A DNA stretch of 64,000 nt from Sambucus nigra. Taxonomy: Eukaryota; Streptophyta; Magnoliopsida; Dipsacales; Adoxaceae. The notes below the pieces were generated by a model. It was not told the origin of the DNA and did not search any database. It was given only the letters and a program-made list of their open reading frames with translations. Position numbers and translations under genes: made by a program. The stretch lies in assembly GCA_949130495.1 (NCBI GenBank), contig OX422214.1, positions 2,588,046-2,652,045 of the forward strand, in the 5' to 3' direction. Shown here piece after piece: positions 1 through 10,805 of the stretch (positions are counted from its first letter, which is position 1; the number at the start of each line of letters is the position of its first letter).

Positions 1-3000
1 TTTGAATATAATGATTTCTCTACATCCACAAGTCCTTTTACCAACCTTGGTTGGTTTGGACCTGTTTCTGCTGATCCTGTATCGTCCACAGGTAGGTCAA
101 CAAATGTTTCTGTTGATCCTGTATCGTCCACAGGTAGATCAGCAGGCACCTTTTGCTCCTCGGGGGTATCAGGGTATGTGAACTCTGCTGTAAAATCTGC
201 TACAGCTTGCCCCTTCAATGATGATCTGGGCTCATACACAATATCATATTCACCAAGTTCTACTGCCCAGTACATCAGTCTCCCCAATTTTTCTGGCTTA
301 TGGAGGGCTTGTCTCAATGGCATATCAGTATAAACGATGATGGTATGGGCTTGGAAATATGGCCTCATTCTTCTACTGGCTTCAATTAGTGCCAATGCCA
401 ATTTTTCTAGCTTTGGGTACCTGATTTCTGCACCTCGGAAAGCCTTACTTGTGTAATAAATTGGCTTCTGGACTCCATTCTCCAATCTGATCAACGCTGA
501 ACTGACTGCATTCTCTGATACTGCCAAATACAAATACAATTTTTCTCCTGTTATTGGTCTGGACAACAGTGGAGGTGCTCCCAAGTATTTCTTCAAGTCT
601 TGAAAAGCTTTTTCACATTCCTCATTCCACTCAAAGGTTTTTTGAAGTGTTTTGAAGAATGGTATGCATTTATCAGTTGCTCGAGATACAAATCTGTTGA
701 GCGCTGCAACTCGTCCGGTAAGACTCTGCACTTCTTTCTTCGTCGTCGGAGATCGCAGCCCTAGAAGAGCTTTGATCTTATCTGGATTTGCCTCAATACC
801 TCGCTGATTGACGATATATCCGAGGAACATTCCTTCTCGTACTCCAAAGGTGCACTTCGTCGGGTTAAGCTTCATTTGGTATTTATCCAATTGATCAAAA
901 GTTTGACTCAAGTCAACCAAATGATCAGCAGCTTTCTTGCTTTTAGTGAGCATGTCATCGACATAGACCTCCATGTTGCGGCTGATTTGTTCGGTAAAAA
1001 CCTTGTTCATCAACCGCTGATATGTTGCACCTGCATTTTTTAAACCAAAAGGCATAACATTATAACAATAAGTTCCCCTAGGGGTAATAAAAGAAGTACT
1101 TTCCCTGTCTTCAGGTTTCATTTTGATCTGGTTGTAGCCAGAGTAAGCATCCATGAAGCTGAGTAGCTCGTGTCCCGAGGTAGCATCCACCAGTTGATCA
1201 ATTCTGGGCAATGGAAAATGATCCTTGGGGCATGCCTTATTGAGATCGGTGAAATCGACACACATTCTCCATTTGTTGTTTTTCTTCTTTACCATCACCA
1301 CATTTGCCAACCAATCTGGATATTTTACATCTTCAATGAATTGGGCTTTCTGGAGTTTCTCGACTTCCTCTTGTATGGCCTGGTTCATCTCGGGACTAAA
1401 CACTCTTCTCCTCTGCTTCACAGGCTTGATCTCCTTATTCACATTGAGCTCGTGACATAAAAAGTTTGGATCTATTCCTGGCATGTCTTCATGACTCCAA
1501 GCAAAAGTATTTTTCCTGTTTCTCAAGAAATTTATCAATTCCTGTTTTATTGAAACATCCAACGACGATCCTATCTGGGTTATTCGTTCAGGATGCTCGT
1601 CGTCCAGAATAACATTTTCTGTAGATTCCATCACCTGTCCTTTTACAAGTTGAGATTCATCCCTGGGATCAAGAGTTTCAATTTCTGTACCTTCCTCCAC
1701 CTGGTAAGTAGTAGTCTTTTTCCTGGACTCTTCAAGCTCCTCTTGCTCGGCAGACGAATAATAACATTCCCTAGCTACTTTTTGATCACCTTTCACAACT
1801 CCAACCCCAAAATTCGTTGGGAATTTCAAACATTGATGAACTGTAGATGGAACTGCTTCGAACTTCTTCAATCCAACTCGTCCCATGATGATGTTGTAGG
1901 CTGACTGCACATTCTTATCCATCACAAAGAAGCGTATTCTTTCTGTTCGACAAGCAGGCCAAGTTCCAATAAGTATATCCAACTTGATCGTCCCAAGTGG
2001 AAAAACTTTTTCGCCAGCAAAACCCAGAAGGGGTCTGTGATAAGGTTCCAATTGAGATATTTTCAAATTCAAGCTATCAAAGCATGAATAATACATGATA
2101 TCTGCCGAACTACCATTGTCTACTAACACCCTTGAAATGACCACATCTTTCATTCTCATTTTGATCACCAAAGGATCATCATGAGGGTAAAGAACACCTG
2201 CCAGGTCATTTTTTGAAAAACCAATCACTAGCTTCTCTTTGTTTACCTTCCTCGGGCGATCATCCTCGGCCAGGTTTATTCGCTGAATGTATGAACAAGC
2301 TTGAGCTTCTCCGAGGTAAGCTTTTCTTTCTGCAGTAAGGTCTCCTCCTCCTGCATCTCCCCCTGTAATAACGTTACAATGAAATGATCCAAAACGTATG
2401 GAAAATACCTCTCGTTCAGGTTTCCTTGGCTTCTTGGGAAGATCGGGGTCATCATCTGGATCCTCTTCATGGTCCCTCCTCTTTTTCTCCTCTGCACGAC
2501 GAGGAGATCTAGATCTCTCTCTAGTTCTATCATCATTCTTCCTTTCACTTCTGCGATCTACATACTTTGATAATTTTCCTCTTCGAATGAGTGTTTCAAT
2601 CTCGTTCTGAAGGGCTATACAATTTTTGGTCATATGGCCATGATCTTTGTGAAACTCGCAATATTTGGCCTTATTCCTCATGTCGGGATCTGTCTTCAGT
2701 TTCTCTGGCCATTTGATTTCCTCGTTATTCCTGATCTCTTCTAAAACATGATTAATACCCATTTTCAATGGAGTATAATTATCATACTTCTTTAGGGCTT
2801 CCAACTTTATCCTGTTATTCCTGGAATGTTTGTCACCACCATTACCTTTCTGATCTTTCTTCTTAGAGTTGTCGACCTCCACTTTAACTTCTTTATCCAT
2901 ATTCTTCTTCGCAGTCATAGCCTCCTCGGCATTCATGATTTTGGCCGCCTTTGCCATCAATTCCGACATATTTTTAGGCGGATCTTTGGCCAGAGTATAG

Positions 3001-4091
3001 TATAGCTTGTTGGGCAGCAAACCACTCATCAAAGCAGTGATTGCTGTCTTTTCTTCATAATCTATGACTTCCAACTTCTCGTTATTGAAACGAGTTATGT
3101 AATCTCTAGTACTTTCTCCTGATTTTTGTCTAACACTTAGTAAGTGCGCTACTCGCTTTACCGGCTTTGCTCCAAAATAAAAATTGCCAATAAACAGCTC
3201 GGCTAACTGAACAAAAGTTGAAATCTTACCCCGAGGAAGATTATTGTACCATATCTGTGCAGATCCGGTAAGAGTTCCCGAGAATGCTCTACACCTCATC
3301 TCGTCGGGGACAGCGTAGATATCTGCAGCAGCTTGGTACTGTTCTATATGAAGTACGGGATCTGTCTTTCCATCGTACCTGGGGGTTACTACAGGTGCTT
3401 TGAATTTCGACGGTGTAGGGAAATCCACAATGGCTTGCACAAAAGGTGTCCCTTGAACAAAAGTTCTTTGTAAGGGGTTCCTCGCCTTAGCCATTTCTCC
3501 CAGTCTATCCTCCAACCGTTGAATGGAACCTTTCCATGCTTCATTCCCTTCCTCAGGCCGCTTAGTCCGATCAACTGATTGTTCTGACGTAGCTTCCTGA
3601 GTTTTATCTCGACGAGTAGTTGGTCGTGATTGTGCAGATCCTTCCCTCAAGCCTGGTGGTGGTCGAAAACTTCTTGATGGAGCCCTAGGTGGACTCATGT
3701 TCCTCCTTGGTCCTAACCGGCTGAAAGGAGACACCCTGCTTAATCTTTCCAAAGCGCTAGTTCTCTCCGGAGAAAGAGAGATATGTTGATTTGTATCCGT
3801 AGCCCGTATTGATGAAGTTCGCCCAGGTTGATAAGAAGAATCGTTGGATTCTCTACTGCGATATGACCCAGTACGTCTGGATCGTGGTTGCCCATGATCA
3901 GTCCTTTGTCCTAAATAAGTAGGTACACCGCCTTGAAGAGTTTGAAGGAGTTGCCTCATAGATTCTTGCATGGCGGTTTGTCCTTGAGCCAGATTCGTCA
4001 TAATTCCGGCTAGATCTGGAGATGCAGATGGATTTGGAAGATTTCCAGTATTTCCAGCATTTCGATTACTGGACTCTGGGTTATCTGCCAT
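1..4091 (-). CDS. Ty3/gypsy Tat-lineage gag-pol polyprotein (C-terminus beyond window)
   Basis: A single minus-strand frame runs from an ATG at 4089-4091 to the window edge without a stop (at least 1363 codons). Order: a charged, Ser/Arg/Pro-rich N-terminus; a retrotransposon gag domain (about residues 230-430); a zinc-knuckle variant YCEFHKDHGHMTKNC near residue 478; an aspartic protease motif VLVDNGSSAD with its Asp at residue 658; a reverse transcriptase with CVDFTDLNKACPKD, FMDAYSGYNQI (catalytic Asp 981) and YVDD (1043-1046); then an RNase H-like connection (IVYTDMPLRQAL). The modified knuckle and fused gag-pol fit the plant Tat lineage (Retand/Ogre group); that assignment comes from family knowledge. 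Integrase would lie to the left of the window. A PBS and LTR lie just upstream on the same strand. The long open frame suggests a fairly young copy. Key positions were checked for frame; not every codon was verified. Confidence 0.9.
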   Translation of the reverse strand, partial: MADNPESSNRNAGNTGNLPNPSASPDLAGIMTNLAQGQTAMQESMRQLLQTLQGGVPTYLGQRTDHGQPRSRRTGSYRSRESNDSSYQPGRTSSIRATDTNQHISLSPERTSALERLSRVSPFSRLGPRRNMSPPRAPSRSFRPPPGLREGSAQSRPTTRRDKTQEATSEQSVDRTKRPEEGNEAWKGSIQRLEDRLGEMAKARNPLQRTFVQGTPFVQAIVDFPTPSKFKAPVVTPRYDGKTDPVLHIEQYQAAADIYAVPDEMRCRAFSGTLTGSAQIWYNNLPRGKISTFVQLAELFIGNFYFGAKPVKRVAHLLSVRQKSGESTRDYITRFNNEKLEVIDYEEKTAITALMSGLLPNKLYYTLAKDPPKNMSELMAKAAKIMNAEEAMTAKKNMDKEVKVEVDNSKKKDQKGNGGDKHSRNNRIKLEALKKYDNYTPLKMGINHVLEEIRNNEEIKWPEKLKTDPDMRNKAKYCEFHKDHGHMTKNCIALQNEIETLIRRGKLSKYVDRRSERKNDDRTRERSRSPRRAEEKKRRDHEEDPDDDPDLPKKPRKPEREVFSIRFGSFHCNVITGGDAGGGDLTAERKAYLGEAQACSYIQRINLAEDDRPRKVNKEKLVIGFSKNDLAGVLYPHDDPLVIKMRMKDVVISRVLVDNGSSADIMYYSCFDSLNLKISQLEPYHRPLLGFAGEKVFPLGTIKLDILIGTWPACRTERIRFFVMDKNVQSAYNIIMGRVGLKKFEAVPSTVHQCLKFPTNFGVGVVKGDQKVARECYYSSAEQEELEESRKKTTTYQVEEGTEIETLDPRDESQLVKGQVMESTENVILDDEHPERITQIGSSLDVSIKQELINFLRNRKNTFAWSHEDMPGIDPNFLCHELNVNKEIKPVKQRRRVFSPEMNQAIQEEVEKLQKAQFIEDVKYPDWLANVVMVKKKNNKWRMCVDFTDLNKACPKDHFPLPRIDQLVDATSGHELLSFMDAYSGYNQIKMKPEDRESTSFITPRGTYCYNVMPFGLKNAGATYQRLMNKVFTEQISRNMEVYVDDMLTKSKKAADHLVDLSQTFDQLDKYQMKLNPTKCTFGVREGMFLGYIVNQRGIEANPDKIKALLGLRSPTTKKEVQSLTGRVAALNRFVSRATDKCIPFFKTLQKTFEWNEECEKAFQDLKKYLGAPPLLSRPITGEKLYLYLAVSENAVSSALIRLENGVQKPIYYTSKAFRGAEIRYPKLEKLALALIEASRRMRPYFQAHTIIVYTDMPLRQALHKPEKLGRLMYWAVELGEYDIVYEPRSSLKGQAVADFTAEFTYPDTPEEQKVPADLPVDDTGSTETFVDLPVDDTGSAETGPNQPRLVKGLVDVEKSLYS

Positions 4092-4133
4092 TGGTGATAA
4101 ATGATTTTTATGAAAAACGATAATAACAGTCGT

Positions 4134-4151
4134 TTCCCACAGACGGCGCCA
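4134..4151 (-). other. Primer binding site of the Tat-lineage element
   Basis: On the minus strand, three bases after the LTR, the sequence reads TGGCGCCGTCTGTGGGAA. Its first nine bases (TGGCGCCGT) match the complement of the 3' end of plant tRNA-Asp; the remainder is a weaker match. The position directly between LTR and gag supports the call. Confidence 0.6.
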
Positions 4152-4154
4152 ATC

Positions 4155-4740
4155 TGTTGATGTAAAAAACTAGATTGCTCTAATTATTCAATCACAGATA
4201 AATAAATAAAACAAAGATTTTTAAAGTGGTTCGGCTATGAATAAAGCCTACGTCCACTATTATGTTATTGCTGAGTGTTTGTGGAATTCTTGATTACAAG
4301 TTCTCTCAAGAAATTCCGGTCCCTTTGAATGGGATTGATACAAGGTATTTATAGCCTCAAGGCTGTACATGAAAGGTCCAATACATTAAATGATATACAT
4401 ATGAATGGGTAATACATTTAATGCAGCGTGTGCGTCAAGAATCTAATGAATAGTTGAACAGTTGTCCGTCTGATAATTGATGATACGGCCGAGGTGCAGT
4501 TCGGACCGCCTTAGTTGCTCGTTAATAAAGAGTTCTTCGGAGTGCTTAGAGTATCTCGGGATGATGGAATTCCTCGGATGGAGTTCCTCGGCATGATAGA
4601 GTTCCTCGGTATATTCTCGTTGCTCGGAAAGAAACATGGTTGGTCGGGAAATGATCTTCCTCGCTGTTATTGTGCCACGTAGATTGACACGTGTCTTCAT
4701 ACTATTCGTCCACATCAGCATATTAATTTTGGTATCAACA
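4155..4740 (-). repeat. 5' LTR of the Tat-lineage element
   Basis: This 586-bp block has short inverted termini (TGTTGAT at the left, ATCAACA at the right) and abuts the PBS and gag-pol of the minus-strand element. An independent LTR of the same family lies at 59368-59868; both begin TGTTGAT.TAAAAAACTAG and share the stretch around TTTTTAAAGTGGTTC. The matching 3' LTR of this copy must lie left of the window, so no target duplication can be checked. Confidence 0.85.
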
Positions 4741-6256
4741 ATGTTATTGATTATTTGTTAGCTGCATTTGACTGGTAGATTCATTTGGATTCTAGGCTTT
4801 CATGATTGTAAATATTGGATGTTTTTATTTATTATTAGAAATGTTTATTATATAATGGTTGAGTTGGTTTAGAATTTAATTCAGATATGTGTTAAGTTCT
4901 GTAGGCATGGAGGAGCAGTTTATACTCAAGGTTCCACCTTATGTTGTTGAGTAGATTTTGGGCGAGAATGCATCTTCTTTTGTCGTCACTGGATTTGTCT
5001 TTCTCTGATGAGAATATGGTTTTTCTGTTTATGGTTAGGAAAGTTTGTACTCTTCTAATATTCTTTTTCAGTTAAGTAAAAAATAGTTCTTGTTTTTCGT
5101 ATTAATTAGAAATTATATTTTTAATTATGTTGATATGCTACAACCTCTGTTTTTGAACCCTTAATGAAGTAATATCTGATTTATTCCTCAAGTATTTATA
5201 TTAGTTTCATATTTTCACTAGTTATGGTTGGGTTGTATGTGTAGTTGTTAAGTCACTTTTCCAGTGGTAAGCCAGATTAACTAGTACGTCAATAAATCTA
5301 TATACAAAAATCCTGTATACTTCATTTTATTTGAGTATTCTTTATATTTGTTGGCAGGATGTCCTTTTGTATTGTATTCTAGAATAGGTATTTTGCTATA
5401 TATGGGCTTTACTTATGGGCCAGTTTGGATTTTAAGTTTGTTTATTTTTTTACTAAAATAATATTTAAGCTAAAGATATTAGATTTGATAAATACACTTT
5501 TAATTTTTTTTAATTATACATCATCTTATATTAAATATTAGATAAAGGGAGATGATGACATGATGAATTTACATGGTTTTGGGGTGCATTTAAACAAACT
5601 GTGACTTAAGAGGACATTTGAAAGGTGACATTATGTCCGTACGAGTTGAGTTCGCAATGTCAAAACACTCATGTTTTATACAAGTAGTTTCAAAGATATT
5701 TAAAGTAAAGTTATTGAGTTTTTTTTGTTCATGCCATCCGTTTGGTAAGATTCAATTAGCTGCTCCAAATTATGGTTTTCTCTATAAATTTTCAGATATT
5801 TCCTTGCTACACTTTATACCTTCACACCAGTGTAACTAATTGAGAATGCCTCTTATTTGTTCTTTTCTTCTTAGCCCATCTTCATTCTTTTTTGAAAATC
5901 TACTATACTCTGAAAGTTTGATATTTGACAATAGGTCAAAAGATGAAAATTGCAATGTCCTAACGTACACTCTCCCACTTCCTCCACTACTCTTTTCCTT
6001 TTACCCACCACTCAATTTATAACCGAGAGCAGTAGAAATCATATCTTATAGAACTACCATTTATATGGTTGCCACAGTTTGCATCTATAGTTTTTTGGTT
6101 TGTTCTTTTCCCCATCTGTTGTATAGTTGAAGGACTGGACTCCAATTACCATCCATTGAACTGTTTTTTTAGATTGAAATTTTTTCTTTGTTCCATTTGT
6201 ATTCTTTCCTTTTTCATTTATTGGAGCTTGTCCTATGGTCTTCCTAAGCCCTGCTT
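4741..6256. other. Non-coding AT-rich stretch
   Basis: Outside flank of the Tat LTR. Only short frames are present, none with a recognisable family motif. I see no RNA gene or clear repeat here. Confidence 0.5.
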
Positions 6257-6834
6257 GGTTTATACTTATATTCTTGATTCTAACTCACAAATCCCCTTAT
6301 ATATCTTCATTGTTGCACATTGAACCAAAGTAAATATAAGACAAATGAACAAATCGATAAAAAATGATGATTAACTGAACAAACTTGAGCCTCAATTTAC
6401 TGAAACTATCTCAACTGAGATATAATATTCCTTATAACTTTAAACTAACATAGCATTCAACAAACAAAACCTAAGTCACTTCTCTCTTCCCCTGTCCCTT
6501 GAATTTGATACTTTTAAGTGAGTTACCGTTCTAAGCAACCCAAGAACTTGCCTTGCACGAGTTTCTATCGATGAATCAAACCACACCAATTTATAACCAC
6601 ATCAACCATCAGCCTGTAATATAATTTGATGAATTCTTGAACTATGGCATGTATCCTTGTTTAGTGTCCAGAAAATAGGTCTTATGTTAAGCTAAATAAA
6701 AGTAACAAAAAATTTGTTCCTTGTAAATGCTCTTAATTGAGTCAAGTCCACTTGTTTTTTTACTTCACAAAAATGAGTTTCTCAGTTAAATAAAACCTTT
6801 TGATACAGTCCCTTGTGAATAAGATCTTTTAAAT
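6257..6834 (+). repeat. Dispersed duplication, copy A (partner near 29157-29854)
   Basis: The block starting near TTTATACTTATATTCTTGATT and running to ACAGTCCCTTGTGAATAAGATCTTTTAAATG recurs in the same orientation at about 29157-29790 with scattered changes and small gaps. The match resumes at 8380-8420 (ACTTTTATGAAATTACATATACC), so the sequence between 6835 and 8379 is an insertion absent from the partner copy. No coding content recognised. Confidence 0.75.
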
Positions 6835-7119
6835 GTGGTATACATAGTTGTCAAATCGCGAATTGTATTGTGAATCGTTTACCCCCCAAATCGCGAATCG
6901 TGAATCGAATCGGTCGAGTCGGAACCAAATGGTAATAACGTAGTAAAACATAAGTAAATGGGATTTAACACTATAGAATTGGTAATTAGGCGTAATATGA
7001 CAAAAAACTAATCGTAGCACATGATAATATACCAAAATATATCACAAAAATTAACCGTAGCACATGTTCTCATTCATTTTAAGATTAAAAATGTAAAAAA
7101 CAAAAATATATCATAAAAC

Positions 7120-7400
7120 AACCTACATATTAATTTAAAACATCCTACATATTAATTTAAAACAATAAAATAAATACAAAGGTTAATTTAAAACAGTAAA
7201 ACTGTAAAACAAATACTTCCAAAATTTTTAAATAGGCCTACCTACTAAGATTAACAATATTAATTTAAAACAGCCTACAAAATTGCAACAATATTAATTT
7301 AACATAGTAAACCATATTAATTTAAAACAATAAAACATATGCTAAGATTAACTATAAAACAATATTAATTTAAAACGGTATCCATATTAATTTAAAGCAA
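7120..7400. repeat. Short degenerate direct repeats, AT-rich
   Basis: Motifs of the type ATATTAATTTAAAACA(A/G) recur about ten times with variable spacing. They lie inside the larger TIR element and look like its internal filler. Confidence 0.6.
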
Positions 7401-7501
7401 CAAAACAAATATACCTTCAAAGATTTTATAACAAATACAAAAGTTTTATAACAAAAAAAAAAAACAAAAGATAGAAGACACTCAGCCAAGAGAGAATAGA
7501 C

Positions 7502-8024
7502 TAGGGGTGGCAATTCGTGTGCGTCGTGTCGTGTCATGTCGGGTTCGTGTCAAGTATTAGTCAACCCTAACCTGACCCATTTAACTAATCGTGTCAGATG
7601 AGCAAACACTAACCCGACCTATTTATTATCGTGTCGTGTTCGGGTTGACCCGCATAACCCATTAAGTAAAATATAAAATAATTTTGTTCTTCTCTCTTAA
7701 CCAATCATAGGCCTACAATAACTTAAATTTAATTAATTTCAACTTCTTTTAACACATAAATAATTTATCATCCAATTCTCTATGAATTTTATAGAATGCC
7801 TATCAAGATATATAAATTATCTAATATATTCTCCATAAAATACGAGTTAAGCGGGTCTATTCGTGTCATTTTCGAGTTATACGTGTTTGACACTAACTCA
7901 ACCCGTTTATTATTCGTGTTGGCGGGTCGTGTCATATTCGGGTTCGTGTCAAGAAATCGTCAACCCTAACCCGCTATCTTCGCCGTGTCGGGTTATCGTG
8001 TCGAGTCAAAAATTGCCACCTCTA
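7502..8024. mobile_element. Non-autonomous hAT element nested in the TIR transposon
   Basis: The termini TAGGGGTGGCAATT (7502) and the reverse complement of TAGAGGTGGCAATT (ending 8024) are inverted repeats with one mismatch. They are flanked by a perfect 8-bp duplication GAATAGAC at 7494-7501 and 8025-8032. TIR sequence and 8-bp duplication are diagnostic of hAT. The 523-bp body carries repeated GTGTCGTGTC/GACACGA motifs near both ends and no coding frame, so it must be mobilised in trans. Confidence 0.9.
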
Positions 8025-8420
8025 GAATAGACAAGAAAAATCGGCTGAAAATAACCGAGCCAAGAGAACATGTTTTTCTCTAAAACTCAGTATCTCAACG
8101 GTATCCTTTGTTGTTTGCTTCTTTTTTTATTTGTTTTATTAAAACACACGTATGGTTATAAGGTAAAAAAAATCGAAAAAAAAAAGTTGAATCGGAACCG
8201 AATCGAGAATCGGACCCGAATCAGAAGATTCGAATCGTGAATCGCCGATTTAGTCTGATTCTTTAGACATTTGCGATTCTCAACTCGATTCGAATCGTTT
8301 TATGTGAGAATCGAATCGAATCGAATCATAAGATTCGAATCGCGAATCGTAAGATTTTGACAACTATGGTGGTATACATACTTTTATGAAATTACATATA
8401 CCTTGAGCCTAATCTAAAGG

Positions 8421-10574
8421 TATCTAGACCGTATCCTAATAACTACACGTTAACTTTTTAAGAAATTTATGCTTTTCCATGGGACTTAATTGTGAAATAA
8501 GTAAAGACTTTTTGTTTTAGTTTTCAGTAGAAAACATCATAAATATTTCTGATATTTACTTGATGTGGTCTTAGCATATCCCTAATTACTTTAATTTTTC
8601 AATTATTCGACTGAATTTCCTATAGTTTCGTATTTGTGTGAAGAGAGCACCACTCTCACCTTTAATAAGCTGAGAGTACATGTTTGATTCAAATTCTAAC
8701 ACCTAATCGTAGAAAATTCTAAAATTGGTGAGGCATTGAATATTATATTAAGAATATAGCATTGGATAGATTTAGAAGATTCAGACTTGAACTCTGCAAA
8801 ATACCTCACCAAATTTTATGTTACTATAATCAAAATCTTCTGTTTTATTTTAATATTAGTAAATGTGATATCAAATTCAAAAGGTGTGCCTTTTAATGAA
8901 TTTTGATACTAAATGCGAATAAGAACGTGATTTTGTGGTTATGTCCTCCGTGAAGAGATGTCAAAGTCCTACCAAGGGGAAATTTATGGTCTTACATCCA
9001 TGTCTATTCCATTATAGGACACCAATAATTGACCAGAGTTAAATCTGTTTTGAAATCACACCCATTTTAAGGTTTGCAAGGAAATTAATTGCCAATTTAC
9101 AAGAGGGCGCAATCCGCACCATAGAATTACAAAAAGACCCGATTGAATGTCTAATTGGATATTTGTATTTAGGGGTATCACATTAAACAAGGGTCCCACA
9201 TGAGATGTCTATAAATAAGTTAAATTATGCCATTCACACGTGTTGAAAGAATTAGATATTGTGTTTTTCTAGCATCCATCACTTCATGGACTAGGTGTAC
9301 AAAAATGGAATCTATAATAAATTCAAGGACAAGACGCAATCTAAAATTAGGAAAAAGATTAAAGTTGTATCACCCAAACATTGCCAATTCTAAATAGGTA
9401 AAGGGCACAAGTCCATTCACTTTGTAGAACCACAAGTGGTTTAAATTTTTTAATCTCCTTCCAATAAGGGTGCTTGTCTTAAATCTAGTTTCTAAAATAC
9501 AAAATAGAGCCTTTTACGAAACCCACGTGGATAAGTAAAATGGAAAAGGAAAAATTAAAAAATTAAAAAAAAAAACATGAATGACTAATTAATTATATAA
9601 CATTCACAAGCGTCACTGCAGTAAAATACCTCTCATTTTCCCTAAGTATTTTTTTTCAGCATTCCTAATGTAGTTGTATGGTGCTTGATTGTTTCAAAAA
9701 TACAATGGGAATATGTTTTAATTTAAAATTGAGTTTAAATAATGAATTGGACAGATTTGTTTATTTATAGATTTGGGTGATCCAAATAGGCCATCAAACA
9801 TAATTACAATTACACTTGAAACAATCTGACACACAACTTATACTCAATTGCAAACTTTGTTCAAAACATTTGTCAACAATCATAAACAGGCATAAACAGT
9901 CTCTCTTTTAGGAAAAACCAAACTTGCCATTAATATTTTCATACAACTTTCCATTCACGTGTCTTGAATGAGTAATGAAGATCACAAGCAATAGATTCCA
10001 CTGTAACCTCCTAGTCCCATTCAATTTATTTTTGAAACAGATTTAGAGTGGGGTTTCCATCACACAGTCCACTTCACTCAGCTCCCTTGAGAACCTATAG
10101 TATTTACTGAGCTACTATCTTGCTCCTTTCAGCAGCCTGTCCCTGAAGAAGATAAACAGTAATAGAAAATTTGTAATTAAACTCTAGGAGCAGTCTTATT
10201 CGATAAACTTTGTACTTGAACATTTATATGAATTAACAAACACGTGTAGAAAAATTAATAGCCATCCATAATTAAACTAAAGGCATATTGAAGAACTCTA
10301 GAGATCATTGATATTTACTCGAATATTTTGCTTCTTCGCTATCTTCTTAAAGTGGAACTAAACAAATGATAAATATTACATTACAATTGACTTTCAATAT
10401 GAAAAATGTTTGAGACCATTAGTGATGCTGTTTACATGAACAAGTAAAAATCATAGAATCCAAACTTTCTAAAAACTATGCTTCATATCATAAAATAATT
10501 AGACGAGGTCCAAAACACTGAATAAGAAAGCTAAAAGTAATGGGAGGGAAAGGAAATCAAACACACAAAAAGTT
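8421..10574. other. Non-coding stretch with a small palindromic repeat
   Basis: No coding frame or RNA gene recognised. At about 8723-8822 the sequence has inverted ends (AATTGGTGAGGCATT against the reverse complement of AATACCTCACCAAATT), like a very small MITE; a related sequence in opposite orientation lies near 46200-46380. A possible minus-strand terminal exon (10104-10142) is discussed under findings. Confidence 0.4.
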
Positions 10575-10796
10575 CTTTATATATATGTATATATATATTT
10601 TGGTACGAAGGGTGTCCCAGGACAGCTTGAGCGTACCTTGGACATCCACCCCGAACAAGGCTCGCAAAACAAGAATTACTTCATGTGGTCAGTGGCCCCA
10701 AGTTTTTCCTGGCGAGGGGAGTCGAACTGATGATCTTGGGGGTGCAAGCCCATTAGTCCAGGTTGACACCACTCATCCAAACCCTTGGGGTTACAA
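10575..10796 (-). mobile_element. tRNA-derived SINE
   Basis: Read on the minus strand, the element starts near AACCCCAAGGGTTTGGATGAGTGG, with a pol III box A-like TGGATGAGTGG and, about 40 bases on, a box B-like AGTTCGACTCC. It continues with a GC-richer body and ends in an AT-rich tail (about 10575-10602). Similar short direct repeats flank it (ACAAAAAGTT at 10565-10574, ACAAAAGTT at 10797-10805), consistent with a LINE-mediated target duplication. It encodes no protein. The family cannot be named without a library. Confidence 0.8.
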
Positions 10797-10805
10797 ACAA
10801 AAGTT

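Larger units (their letters stand above)
6843..8368. mobile_element. Non-autonomous TIR DNA transposon with a nested hAT inside
   Basis: The ends are inverted repeats of CATAGTTGTCAAA (left at 6843; right, reverse-complemented, ending at 8368), followed inward by AATCGCGAATCG-like subterminal repeats at both ends. GTGGTATACAT occurs at 6835-6845 and 8369-8379, giving a target duplication of 8 to 11 bp depending on where the TIR is cut. That fits hAT (8 bp) or Mutator-like elements (9-11 bp). The paralogous sequence near 29790 lacks the insert and serves as an empty site. No transposase seen inside. Confidence 0.75.
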
